In this document: positions 46,479 through 54,439 of the stretch, piece after piece
How positions within the stretch are numbered: the first letter of the stretch is position 1
How the letters are laid out: each line of letters opens with the position of its first letter
Source of the DNA: Comamonas sp. B21-038
GTDB taxonomy: Bacteria; Pseudomonadota; Gammaproteobacteria; Burkholderiales; Burkholderiaceae_C
Length of the DNA stretch: 64,000 bases
Assembly: GCF_022387135.1 (NCBI RefSeq)
Contig: NZ_CP092462.1
Coordinates: 1,984,001-2,048,000 of the forward strand
Direction of reading: 5' to 3'
Made by a program: the position numbers and the translations under genes
The notes under the pieces: model-generated
What the model saw: only the letters and a program-made list of their open reading frames with translations
Told to the model about the DNA's origin: nothing
Database searches by the model: none

Positions 46479-47084
46479 TCAAACCTTGGGCACCGGTACA
46501 TCAATGGCCTCCCCGATGGCATAGAAATGGCCGCCCGCGACATAGTGCAGCGTGCGCAGCGCCTGTGGCGCGGTCTCGAAATGCCAGTGGCCGTCCCGGA
46601 ACACCCGGTCATCTGCCCAGGCGGCGGTGACCTCGCCAATGAACAGGTCATAGCTTTGCTGGTTATGGGGCTCGGGCACCAGCCGGCATTCCAGCCAGGC
46701 GGCGCATCCCGCCACCAGCGGGGTCTGCTGGCCTGGCGCATCGAACAGCTGCACACCCAACCGGGCCAGCTTGTCCGGGTGCTGCAGCGCGCTGAGGGTG
46801 CCCAGCTCCACCGCCAAGGCGGCGATGGGCACGGTGGGCAGCTGCAGCGCAAAGCGGCCGCTGGCCTCCACCAGCGCGCGGGTGCGGGTGGCCTTGTCCA
46901 GCACCACGGTCACCTTGGGCGGTGAGAAATCAAGCGCGCAGGCCCAGGCAGCGGCCATCACATTGCGCTCGACGCCATCGGCGGCCGACACCAGCACCGT
47001 GGGCCCGTGGTTGAGCAGGCGGTAGGCCTTCTCCAGTGCGACGGGTTGAAAATGGGGATCGGCACTGCCAGAGATCAGGTCCAT
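46479..47084 (-). CDS. Flavin reductase family protein
   Basis: A 201-residue FMN-binding protein of the flavin reductase-like domain family. The N-terminal block is NHGPTVLVSAADGVERNVMA, followed by WACALDFSPPKVTVVLDKAT and GRFALQLPTVPIAALAVELG, typical of this split-barrel fold. Members either supply reduced flavin to monooxygenases or act alone. No oxygenase gene is adjacent. The start at 47084 lacks an obvious strong ribosome binding site. It precedes the GRDP-like gene on the same strand and lies downstream of a Bug-family gene. Confidence 0.88.
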   Translation of the reverse strand: MDLISGSADPHFQPVALEKAYRLLNHGPTVLVSAADGVERNVMAAAWACALDFSPPKVTVVLDKATRTRALVEASGRFALQLPTVPIAALAVELGTLSALQHPDKLARLGVQLFDAPGQQTPLVAGCAAWLECRLVPEPHNQQSYDLFIGEVTAAWADDRVFRDGHWHFETAPQALRTLHYVAGGHFYAIGEAIDVPVPKV

Positions 47085-47150
47085 AGGTGGGTCTGCAAGT
47101 ACAAGATCCCTCCATTGTGCATGTCTGCGTCGCGCTGCGCAGGCTGTGGC

Positions 47151-48146
47151 TCAATCGATGCGGATCTTCGCGGTCTTGACCACCCTTGCCCATTTGTCGA
47201 TCTCGGACTGCAGGCGCTGCGCCATCTCTTCGGGCGTGCCGGGATCGGCCTCGGCGCCGGCGACATACAGGCGCTGGCGCACCTCCGGGTTCCGCATCAC
47301 CTGGTTGAAATCGGCATTGACCTTGGCAACCACCTCTTTGGGCGTGCCGGCCGGCGCAAACAGCGCTGCCCAGGAATAGGCCTCGTAGCCGGCCAGGCCC
47401 TGCTCGGCAATGGTCGGCACCTCGGGCATCAGCGCCGAGCGCTTGGGGCTGGCAACACCGAGCACCCGCACCTTGCCGCTCTTGATATGGCCAATGGCGG
47501 TAGGCGCATCGCTGAACATCATCGCCACCTGGCCACCCAGCACATCGGTCATCGCCGGAGCGCTGCCCTTGTGCGGAATGTGCAGCAGCTGGGTGCCCGC
47601 ATGCATGTTGAACAGCTCGCCCGCCAAATGGGTGCCGCCGCCATTGCCCGACGACGCAAAGGCCAGGTTGCTTCCGGGCTTTTTGGCCAGTGCGATCAGC
47701 TCCTGCACATTCTTGGCCGGCACGCTGGGGTTGACGACCAGAAACACCGGGAACATGGCCGCAAAGCTCACCGGCACAAAGTCCTTCTGGATGTCATAGC
47801 CCAGCTTGGCATGCAGCGAAGGGTTGACCGAATGGTGGATCGCACCCACAAACAGGCTGTAGCCGTCGGCGGGCTGGCGGGCTGCGGTCTCCGCACCGAT
47901 GATGCCGCCGCCACCGGCGCGGTTGTCGATAAAGGTGCCCTGGCCCCACAGCTGGCCCAGCGGCGGTACAAAGGCCCGCGCCGTCGTGTCGACCGGGCCG
48001 CCGGGCGGAAACGGAACGATGAATTTGACCTGCTTGTTGGGGTAGTCGGCCGCATGCGCAGCCCCCGCATGCAGCAAAGGCAAGCCGGCGGCCAGGGGCG
48101 CTGCGCCCAGGGCCAGCAGCTGGCGGCGGTTGATGGTGGTGGTCAT
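47151..48146 (-). CDS. Bug-family tripartite transporter binding protein
   Basis: A 331-residue periplasmic binding protein of the TctC/Bug family, greatly expanded in Comamonadaceae and Bordetella. It has a signal peptide with RRQ (TTTINRRQLLALGAAPLAAG, Tat-like) and the conserved PNKQVKFIVPFPPGGPVDTT start of the mature protein. Later blocks are GIIGAETAARQPADGYSLFV and VASPKRSALMPEVPTIAEQG. Start 48146 is supported by GGAGACA. Typical ligands are carboxylates or nicotinate-like compounds; no TctA/TctB genes are adjacent, which is common for Bug proteins. Two near-identical 14-base repeats lie in its upstream region. Confidence 0.92.
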   Translation of the reverse strand: MTTTINRRQLLALGAAPLAAGLPLLHAGAAHAADYPNKQVKFIVPFPPGGPVDTTARAFVPPLGQLWGQGTFIDNRAGGGGIIGAETAARQPADGYSLFVGAIHHSVNPSLHAKLGYDIQKDFVPVSFAAMFPVFLVVNPSVPAKNVQELIALAKKPGSNLAFASSGNGGGTHLAGELFNMHAGTQLLHIPHKGSAPAMTDVLGGQVAMMFSDAPTAIGHIKSGKVRVLGVASPKRSALMPEVPTIAEQGLAGYEAYSWAALFAPAGTPKEVVAKVNADFNQVMRNPEVRQRLYVAGAEADPGTPEEMAQRLQSEIDKWARVVKTAKIRID

Positions 48147-48167
48147 GCTTGTCTCCAGGCTGTTTTT

Positions 48168-48241
48168 TTGCGAAACCGCCATCATCGGCCCGGCGCGCTG
48201 CTTTGCCCACACCCGTGCCGTTTGTGATTGCGAAACCTCCA
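48168..48241. repeat. Two 14-bp direct repeats upstream of the Bug gene
   Basis: TTGCGAAACC[G/T]CCA occurs at 48168-48181 and 48228-48241, with one mismatch and a start-to-start distance of 60 bases, in the 264-base gap between the divergent Bug and argA genes. A direct repeat at this spacing could be a paired operator. No family is recognised. Confidence 0.4.
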
Positions 48242-48410
48242 CTTCGCGCCAGCAGAAATGAAACAGACGCCATTGATGGTTTTTTCCCATGGCCACAGGG
48301 CCGATTCCGGTGCGAACTGCATGCAGGGGCGCCATGTTTGTATAACAATAGCGGCAGCCGCAAACCGCCGATCTGGCGTGCTTCTAGGAAATACCCCACC
48401 CCCACCCCCC

Positions 48411-49758
48411 ATGTCCGCTGTATTCAATTTCACCTTTGTGCCCTGGTTCCGTTCGGTGGCGCCTTATATCCATAAGTTTCGCAACCAGACTTTTGTAGTG
48501 GGCGTGACAGGTGAGGCGATTGCAGCGGGCAAGCTGCAATCCATTGCCCAGGATCTGGCCTTGATCCAGGCGCTGGGTGTCAAGATCGTGCTGGTGCATG
48601 GTTTCCGGCCCCAGGTGAATGAGCAGCTCGCAGCCAAAGGGCATGCGCCGCGCTATTCGCATGGCATCCGCGTGACCGATTCGGTCGCGCTCGATTGTGC
48701 CCAGGAGGCCGCTGGCCAGCTGCGCTTCGAGATTGAAGCGGCCTTCAGCCAGGGTCTGCCCAATACGCCGATGGCGGGCGCCACGGTGCGGGTGATCTCA
48801 GGCAACTTTGTCACCGCGCGCCCGGTTGGCATTGTTGATGGCGTGGATTTCATGCACTCGGGCCTGGTGCGCAAGGTGGACGTCGGCGGCATCCACCGCA
48901 CCCTGGACATGGGTGCGATGGTGCTGGTCTCGCCATTTGGCTTCTCGCCCACCGGCGAAGCCTTCAACCTCAGCATGGAAGAAGTGGCCACGCGCGTGGC
49001 GATCGAGCTCAAGGCCGACAAGCTGATGTTCCTGACCGAAGTGGCCGGCATCCGCCTGAACCCGCTGGAAGCCGAAGGGGAAGACAACCCGGTGGACACC
49101 GAGCTGCCGCTGGATGCAGCGCAAAAGCTGCTGGCCGAGCTGCCCCCTGCTACCGTGCCGACCGATGTGGGCTTTTACCTGCAGCATTGCGTCAAGGCCT
49201 GCAAGGAAGGCGTGGAGCGCAGCCACATTCTGCCGTTTGCGACCGACGGCGCGCTGCTGCTGGAAATCTATGTGCACGATGGCATTGGCACGATGGTGAT
49301 CGACGAGCGCCTGGAAGAGCTGCGCGAAGCCAAGCCCGATGATGTCGGCGGCATTCTGCAGCTGATCGAGCCCTTCGAGAAGGACGGCACCCTGGTCAAG
49401 CGCAGCCGTACCGAGATCGAGCGTGACATCTCTGCCTACACGATCATCGAGCACGATGGCGTGATCTTTGGCTGCGCTGCCCTCTACCCTTACCCGGAAG
49501 CGGGCACCGCCGAGATGGCCGCCGTGACGGTATCGCCCCAGAGCCAGGGCACCGGCGATGGCGAAAAAATTGCTCAAGCGCATCGAGCAACGCGCCCGTG
49601 CCACGGGCTTGAAGAGCATTTTTGTGCTCACCACCCGGACGATGCACTGGTTTCTCAAGCGCGGCTTCCAGCCGGTGGATCCCGACTGGCTGCCCGAGCA
49701 GCGCAAGGCCAAGTACAACTGGAGCCGCAAGAGCCAGGTGCTGGTCAAGTACCTGTGA
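48411..49758 (+). pseudogene. argA: N-acetylglutamate synthase, frameshifted near C-terminus
   Basis: Amino-acid N-acetyltransferase catalysing the first step of arginine synthesis, with an N-terminal amino-acid-kinase-like domain and a C-terminal GNAT domain. The first about 385 codons are intact (start SAVFNFTFVPWFRSVAPYIH, regulatory segment LVHGFRPQVNEQL). At 49564-49569 a run of six A residues shifts the frame: after SPQSQGTGDGEK the gene frame continues as missense to a stop at 49770-49772, whereas one A fewer would give the expected EKLLKRIEQRARATGLKSIF through to the stop at 49758. The expected product is about 448 residues. The missing part carries GNAT acetyl-CoA and C-terminal strands. 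It is either a sequencing error or a true mutation; a stop in all frames is not seen before the shift. Confidence 0.9.
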
Positions 49759-49784
49759 TCGCGCGGGCTTGAAGCGCGCACAGC

Positions 49785-49816
49785 AAAACTGCCCCTGACC
49801 CGGGGCAGTTTTTTTT
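49785..49816. terminator. argA terminator (possibly bidirectional)
   Basis: AAAACTGCCCC pairs with GGGGCAGTTTT around a short loop, followed by eight T residues. It lies between the convergent argA and beta-lactamase genes. Confidence 0.9.
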
Positions 49817-49841
49817 CGATGCCGGCGCTATCGGTGCCGCC

Positions 49842-50732
49842 TTAGCCCCAGAGCTTGACCACTTCGGCCGCCACGGCGGCCAGTGCGGCATCGCGGGCCT
49901 TGGGCTCGGCCTTGCATTCGGTCAGATAGCTGGTCACCAAGATGGGGGCACCACCGCCTGGCGGCCAGAGCAGGCCCACATCATTGCGCGTGTCTGGACC
50001 GGCTCCGGTCTTGTCACCCACCTTCCAACCCTTGGCGCCCGCGCGCAGGCAGTTGTCCCCGGTGGTGTTGGCAAGCAGCCAAGCTACCAGCTTGTCGCGG
50101 CTTGCCGGGCTCAGGGCGGTACCCAGGGTCAAGGTCTGCATGCTGGTCAGCATGGCCAGCGGGCTGGTCGTATCACGTACATCGCCAGGCTTGGACTCGC
50201 TCATGGCAGGCTCGATGCGATCCAGCCGCGTGACCTGGTCTTTCAAGCTGCGCATGTAGGCGGTAAAGCCTGCGGGGCCGCCGACACGCTCCAGCAGCAG
50301 ATTGGTAGCACCGTTGTCGCTCACCGTGACGATGGCGTCGCAAAGCGCGTCGACCGTCATCGGCGCCTTGCCAGCAAACTTCTCGATAACCGGCGAATAG
50401 CTCACCAGCGCCGACCGGTCAAAGGTGACCTGTGCATCCAGCTTTTCCTGCCCTGCATCCACGCGGGACAGCACCTGGCCCGCCAGCAGCATCTTGAAGG
50501 TACTGCACATCGGGAAACGCTCATCCTGGCGCCAGCCCAGTGCCACGCCCGTGCCGGTGTTCAGCACCGACACCCCCAGCCGCCCGCCCACCGAGCGCTC
50601 CAGCGCCTCCATCGCGCGTAGAAACGCCCGCTCCGCTGGCGAACGAAGCGCAGGTGTGGCCGCCCAGGCGCGCGACGAGTTCGCTATCATGCTCGCTGCA
50701 CCCATAGTCAAGAAAAACTTTCTTCTATACAC
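49842..50732 (-). CDS. bla: Class A beta-lactamase, AmpR-linked
   Basis: A 296-residue serine beta-lactamase. Motifs are Cys69-Ser70-Thr-Phe-Lys73 (CSTFKM), Ser130-Asp-Asn132 (SDNGATN), the omega-loop IEPAMSESKPGDVRDTT, and Lys234-Thr-Gly (GDKTGAG). In the omega-loop, Glu166 is present but position 170, usually Asn, is Ser. The start is GTG 50732: AAGGAG lies 7 bases upstream, and the resulting MYRRKFFLTMGAASMIANSS is a Tat-like signal (RRKFFL), whereas ATG 50705 would drop the twin arginines. It diverges from an AmpR-type regulator, the arrangement of inducible class A enzymes such as L2, NmcA and SmeA. The spectrum of substrates cannot be told. Confidence 0.95.
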   Translation of the reverse strand: MYRRKFFLTMGAASMIANSSRAWAATPALRSPAERAFLRAMEALERSVGGRLGVSVLNTGTGVALGWRQDERFPMCSTFKMLLAGQVLSRVDAGQEKLDAQVTFDRSALVSYSPVIEKFAGKAPMTVDALCDAIVTVSDNGATNLLLERVGGPAGFTAYMRSLKDQVTRLDRIEPAMSESKPGDVRDTTSPLAMLTSMQTLTLGTALSPASRDKLVAWLLANTTGDNCLRAGAKGWKVGDKTGAGPDTRNDVGLLWPPGGGAPILVTSYLTECKAEPKARDAALAAVAAEVVKLWG

Positions 50733-50847
50733 TGATTCACTCCTTAGAATTCATGGTTCATCGATAGATGACACTGAATTTACCGGGTTAGCGACGTTTT
50801 TACCAACGATGAAAACCAAGAAAACCCACAAGAAAAACTTATAGCTT
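50733..50847. promoter_or_regulatory. Intergenic bla-ampR control region
   Basis: A 115-base AT-rich gap between divergent bla and ampR. It contains the palindrome TCATC-GATA-GATGA at 50758-50771, a candidate LysR-type half-site pair, and a possible leftward promoter TTGGTA-N17-GTAAAT. CAAGAAAAACTT is present twice: at about 50709-50720, just inside bla, and at about 50830-50841, beside ampR. AmpR is expected to bind here; the exact operator is not proven. Confidence 0.55.
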
Positions 50848-51723
50848 ATGCACCTGCCTCTGAATGCCCTGCGCGCTTTCGATGCCGCTGCACGCCACCT
50901 CAACCTGACGCGGGCGGCGCTGGAGCTGCATGTGACCCAGGCTGCCATCAGCCAGCACATACGACAGTTGGAGGACCAGTTGGGCAAGCCGCTGTTTCGC
51001 CGCCTGCCACGCGGCCTGGCACTGACCGATGAGGGCATGGCCCTGGTGCCGGTGGTGGCCCAGGCTTTTGGCAGCCTGTCGCGGGCGCTGGTACAGGTAC
51101 AGGACCGGAGGCCGCACGAGGTGCTGTCCGTGGGCGTGGTGGGCACGTTTGCCGTGGGCTGGCTGCTGCCCCGGCTGCGGGCCTTTCAGGAAGCCCACGC
51201 CTTTGTCGACCTGCGGCTGTTCACCCACAACAACCGGGTGGACCTGGCTGGCGAGGGCTGGGATTGTGCGATCCGCTTTGGCGACGGCGCCTGGCATGGC
51301 ACAGCGGCCCGGCAACTGCTGCAGGCACCGCTGACGCCGATGTGTGCACCAGCCATTGCCGCGCGGATACAGCAACCGGCCGACCTAGCCCATGAGACCT
51401 TGTTGCGCTCCTACCGCGCCGGAGAGTGGGAGCAGTGGTTTGCCCATACCCGGCAGACCTGTCCGACGCTGCGTGGCACGGTCTTCGACTCCTCGTTGAC
51501 CCTGGCCGAGGCAGCTGCGCAAGGACTGGGCGTCGCTCTGCTGCCGTTGCGGCTGTTTTCCCGCGATCTGCAGGCCGGCCGCCTCGTGGCGCCGCTGGCG
51601 CAATGTCTGGATACCGGCAGCTACTGGCTGACCCAGCTGAAGTCGCGCAGCCCCTCGCTGGCCATGCAGACGTTTGAGCGCTGGCTGCTGGAGCAGTGCA
51701 GCCCACCAGCCGCTGGCCAGTAG
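50848..51723 (+). CDS. ampR: AmpR-type LysR regulator of the beta-lactamase
   Basis: A 291-residue LysR-family regulator. The N-terminal helix-turn-helix reads RAFDAAARHLNLTRAALELH, VTQAAISQHIRQLEDQLGK. The ligand-binding part shows VGVVGTFAVGWLLPRLRAFQ, LFTHNNRVDLAGEGWDCAIR and FGDGAWHGTAARQLLQAPLT, which are strikingly like AmpR of enterobacteria. AmpR senses muropeptides (anhMurNAc-peptides inducing, UDP-MurNAc-pentapeptide repressing) and switches the divergent beta-lactamase gene. It has no strong ribosome binding site. Convergent or downstream neighbours are unrelated. Confidence 0.92.
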   Translation: MHLPLNALRAFDAAARHLNLTRAALELHVTQAAISQHIRQLEDQLGKPLFRRLPRGLALTDEGMALVPVVAQAFGSLSRALVQVQDRRPHEVLSVGVVGTFAVGWLLPRLRAFQEAHAFVDLRLFTHNNRVDLAGEGWDCAIRFGDGAWHGTAARQLLQAPLTPMCAPAIAARIQQPADLAHETLLRSYRAGEWEQWFAHTRQTCPTLRGTVFDSSLTLAEAAAQGLGVALLPLRLFSRDLQAGRLVAPLAQCLDTGSYWLTQLKSRSPSLAMQTFERWLLEQCSPPAAGQ

Positions 51724-51885
51724 CCGGCCGCGATGGTCTCGGGACCCAGGCCGGGCCGTCTCCTACAAAGGCCCCGGCGCTTGTCAGACAGTGGGTAAAC
51801 CAGGCCAGGCCTACGATAGGCAGTGACGCGTTCCTGTACAACAAGTCTGCGTCTACGCAGAACCACAACCACCGAGAGGACATCC

Positions 51886-52416
51886 ATGCTTTCCACCCGC
51901 TATATCGCCTCCCTGTCCGCTGTTGCTGCCGCCTTGCTGGCTGCAGGTTGCGCCTCTACCGGCGACATCGAAGACCTGCCGCGCCCCAAGTCGGGCCACT
52001 GGCAAATCAGCTCCACCGACCAGGATGGCCAGACGGTCCAGTTCCAGGACTGCATGGACAAGGACACTTTCTACAAGACACGTGAGCTGCAAAAGGCCAA
52101 GTACGATGTGCAGCAATGCAAGACGAGCAGCCTCCGGGACAGCAATGGCTGGCAGTTCACCTCCAACTGCAAGGTAGGCCAGACGGAGCAGCGCATCGAG
52201 AGCAGCCGCAAGATCAGCGGCGATTTCCAGCATAACTTCCATGTGCTGTCGGTCACCAAACAGCAGATGCCCGATGGCAGCACCGTGGAGACCACCCGCA
52301 ATATCAAGGGCGAATACCTGGGCGCCTGCCCCGCCGGCATCCATCCTGGCGACCGCGTATTCGACGGTGGCGGCAAGATCAACTTCTACGACGTCACGGG
52401 CCTGAGCCCCAAGTAA
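51886..52416 (+). CDS. DUF3617-type lipoprotein
   Basis: A 176-residue probable lipoprotein: signal MLSTRYIASLSAVAAALLAA ends at the lipobox A-A-G-C. The mature domain shows KSGHWQISSTDQDGQTVQFQ, an early CMDKDTF cysteine, LQKAKYDVQQCKTSSLRDS and a later FTSNC, then a conserved TTRNIKGEYLGACPAGIHPG; four cysteines could form two disulfides. This matches the DUF3617 pattern of periplasmic proteins of unknown role. ATG 51886 follows GAGAGGAC. It is monocistronic, with a clear terminator after it. Confidence 0.85.
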   Translation: MLSTRYIASLSAVAAALLAAGCASTGDIEDLPRPKSGHWQISSTDQDGQTVQFQDCMDKDTFYKTRELQKAKYDVQQCKTSSLRDSNGWQFTSNCKVGQTEQRIESSRKISGDFQHNFHVLSVTKQQMPDGSTVETTRNIKGEYLGACPAGIHPGDRVFDGGGKINFYDVTGLSPK

Positions 52417-52435
52417 GGTTTGGCACCTGTCCAAC

Positions 52436-52460
52436 AGCCCGGCCATGCCGGGCTTTTTTT
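52436..52460 (+). terminator. Terminator after the DUF3617 gene
   Basis: AGCCCGGC pairs with GCCGGGCT around a 3-base loop, followed by seven T residues, 20 bases after the stop codon. Confidence 0.9.
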
Positions 52461-52700
52461 ACGTCTGTACGCCGGGCCATTTTGCTGATCCAGATCTAGA
52501 AATGGGTGATTCAGATACAGTACGATGTTCAGCCGTTGGACTGCGGCCCGCCCTGTGCTGCCCGCGCTGGCGCTGCCCGCCAGCCCCATGCAGCCGTCCC
52601 GAGATGGCATTCCAGGGCCCTCCTCGCGTCCACCCGGCTTTTCCTCTGCCATACCCGACAGATGCTGCCCACCGGCAGGCATCTATCGTAGATTTTCTCC

Positions 52701-54326
52701 ATGTCCCAGCAATACCTTACCGCCGCGCTTTACCAGTTCATCGACCTGCCGGAGTTTGCCCAGTGGCAGCAACCTTTGCAGGCGCTGTGTGACCAGCACC
52801 AGGTCAAGGGCTTGCTGCTGCTCGCCCATGAAGGTATTAACGGCACGATCGCCGGCCTGCCCGGCGATGTCCATGCGGTGCTGGACTGGCTCAAGCGCGA
52901 CCCGCGCCTGGCCCATCTGGTGCACAAGGAAGCCTTTGCCGACAGCAACCCTTTCTACCGCATGCGGGTGCGGCTCAAGCAGGAGATCGTCACGCTGGGC
53001 GTGCCCGAGCTGAACCCGGCGCTCAACGCCGGCCAGTATGTGAAGCCTGAGGACTGGAATGCGCTGATCAGCCAGCCCGATGTGGTGCTGGTCGACACCC
53101 GCAATGACTACGAAGTGGGCATTGGCAGCTTTGAGGGCGCGATCAATCCACGCACCAAGAGCTTCACCGAGTTTCCGCAATGGGTGGCCGAGCAGTCCCA
53201 ACCGGGTGGCGCGCTGCACGGCAAGCAAAAGGTGGCGATGTTCTGCACCGGTGGCATCCGCTGTGAAAAATCCACCGCCTATATGAAGACCCAGGGCTTT
53301 GACGAGGTCTACCATCTTGAAGGCGGCATTCTCAAATACCTGGAGACGGTGGACGCTGACGCATCGATGTGGTGGGGCGACTGCTTTGTGTTTGACGAGC
53401 GCGTGTCGGTCGGCCATGGCCTGGTGCGCGGTCCGCACCAGCTCTGCCGCAGCTGCCGCATGCCGCTGGGGGCGGACGAACTGGCCCATGCCCACTATGT
53501 GCGCGGCGTCAGTTGCCCCTACTGCCACGGCAGCCGCACGCCGGAGCAACTCGCTTCGCTGGCTGAGCGCCAGCGGCAGATGGATTTGGCGCATGAGCGC
53601 GGTGACACCCACCTGGGCCACACCCAGACCAGCTCGCAGCAGTCGCGCCAGCAAAAAATGGCAGCACAGCAAGAGGCCTTGCAGGGCCTGCCGGTGCTGT
53701 ACTCCTTCCGCCGTTGCCCGTACGCGATGCGGGCGCGCCTGGCGCTTGCCTACGCCGGCGTGGCCTGCCAGCTGCGCGAAGTGGTGCTCAAGGACAAGCC
53801 CCAGGCGCTGCTGGATGCATCGCCCAAGGCGACCGTGCCGGTGCTGGTGCTGGCGGATGGCACCGTGCTGGAAGAGAGCCTGGAGATCATGCTCTGGGCG
53901 CTGCGCCAGAATGACCCCGACCAGTGGCTGAGCCCTACCGACGGCAGCCTCGACGAGATGCTCGCGCTCATCGCCCGCCACGACAGCGTATTCAAGCCCG
54001 CGCTGGACCGCTGCAAATACCCCAGCCGCTACCCGCAAGCAGATGCGGCGGCCGCAGCGGCCACTGCCCATGCGTTTCTGGACGCCCTGAACCAGCAGCT
54101 GACTGCCACCGGCTACCTGTTTGGCCGCGACCCGAGCCTGGCCGACATGGCCATCCGCCCCTTTGTGCGCCAGTTCGCCGGTATCGACGAAGCCGCATGG
54201 CAGAATCACCCCTGGCCCCATCTCCAAGCCTGGTTGCTGCGTCTGACCGACTCGGCACTTTTTGAGCAGGTGATGGAAAAATACCCTGCCTGGCACCCGG
54301 ACGAAGCGGGCGTGCTGTTCCGCTGA
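52701..54326 (+). CDS. trhO: TrhO tRNA-uridine hydroxylase fused to glutathione S-transferase
   Basis: A 541-residue fusion. Residues 1-about 275 are a TrhO (YceA) enzyme, which uses O2 to make 5-hydroxyuridine at tRNA position 34: an acylphosphatase-like N-domain (LLAHEGINGTIAGLPG) and a rhodanese domain with the catalytic Cys182 in FCTGGIRCEKSTAYMK, then a Cys-rich end (CRSCR...CPYC, Cys249/252/272/275). A Gln-rich linker (305-327) follows. Residues about 331-541 form a full GST: LYSFRRCPYAMRARLALAY with Cys339 in the thiol site, the cis-Pro motif ATVPVL, EESLEIMLWAL, and the C-terminal helical domain. One uninterrupted frame, no stop or rare-codon break. TrhO usually ends near the Cys-rich part. 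Start is ATG 52701. Confidence 0.92.
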   Translation: MSQQYLTAALYQFIDLPEFAQWQQPLQALCDQHQVKGLLLLAHEGINGTIAGLPGDVHAVLDWLKRDPRLAHLVHKEAFADSNPFYRMRVRLKQEIVTLGVPELNPALNAGQYVKPEDWNALISQPDVVLVDTRNDYEVGIGSFEGAINPRTKSFTEFPQWVAEQSQPGGALHGKQKVAMFCTGGIRCEKSTAYMKTQGFDEVYHLEGGILKYLETVDADASMWWGDCFVFDERVSVGHGLVRGPHQLCRSCRMPLGADELAHAHYVRGVSCPYCHGSRTPEQLASLAERQRQMDLAHERGDTHLGHTQTSSQQSRQQKMAAQQEALQGLPVLYSFRRCPYAMRARLALAYAGVACQLREVVLKDKPQALLDASPKATVPVLVLADGTVLEESLEIMLWALRQNDPDQWLSPTDGSLDEMLALIARHDSVFKPALDRCKYPSRYPQADAAAAAATAHAFLDALNQQLTATGYLFGRDPSLADMAIRPFVRQFAGIDEAAWQNHPWPHLQAWLLRLTDSALFEQVMEKYPAWHPDEAGVLFR

Positions 54327-54439
54327 GCGGGCGCCGCCCCCTCCCGGCACGCGAGTGACAGGCACTGCCCGCGGATGCGCAGCCCTGCGCCCGCTGCAGC
54401 GCTTGCCCGGCACCGACCGCCTGCGCCCACGACCGTGCC

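Noticed and set aside
52525..53013. A plus-strand frame reading into trhO
   Set aside because: It is out of frame with the clear trhO product, and it has a shadow-like composition.
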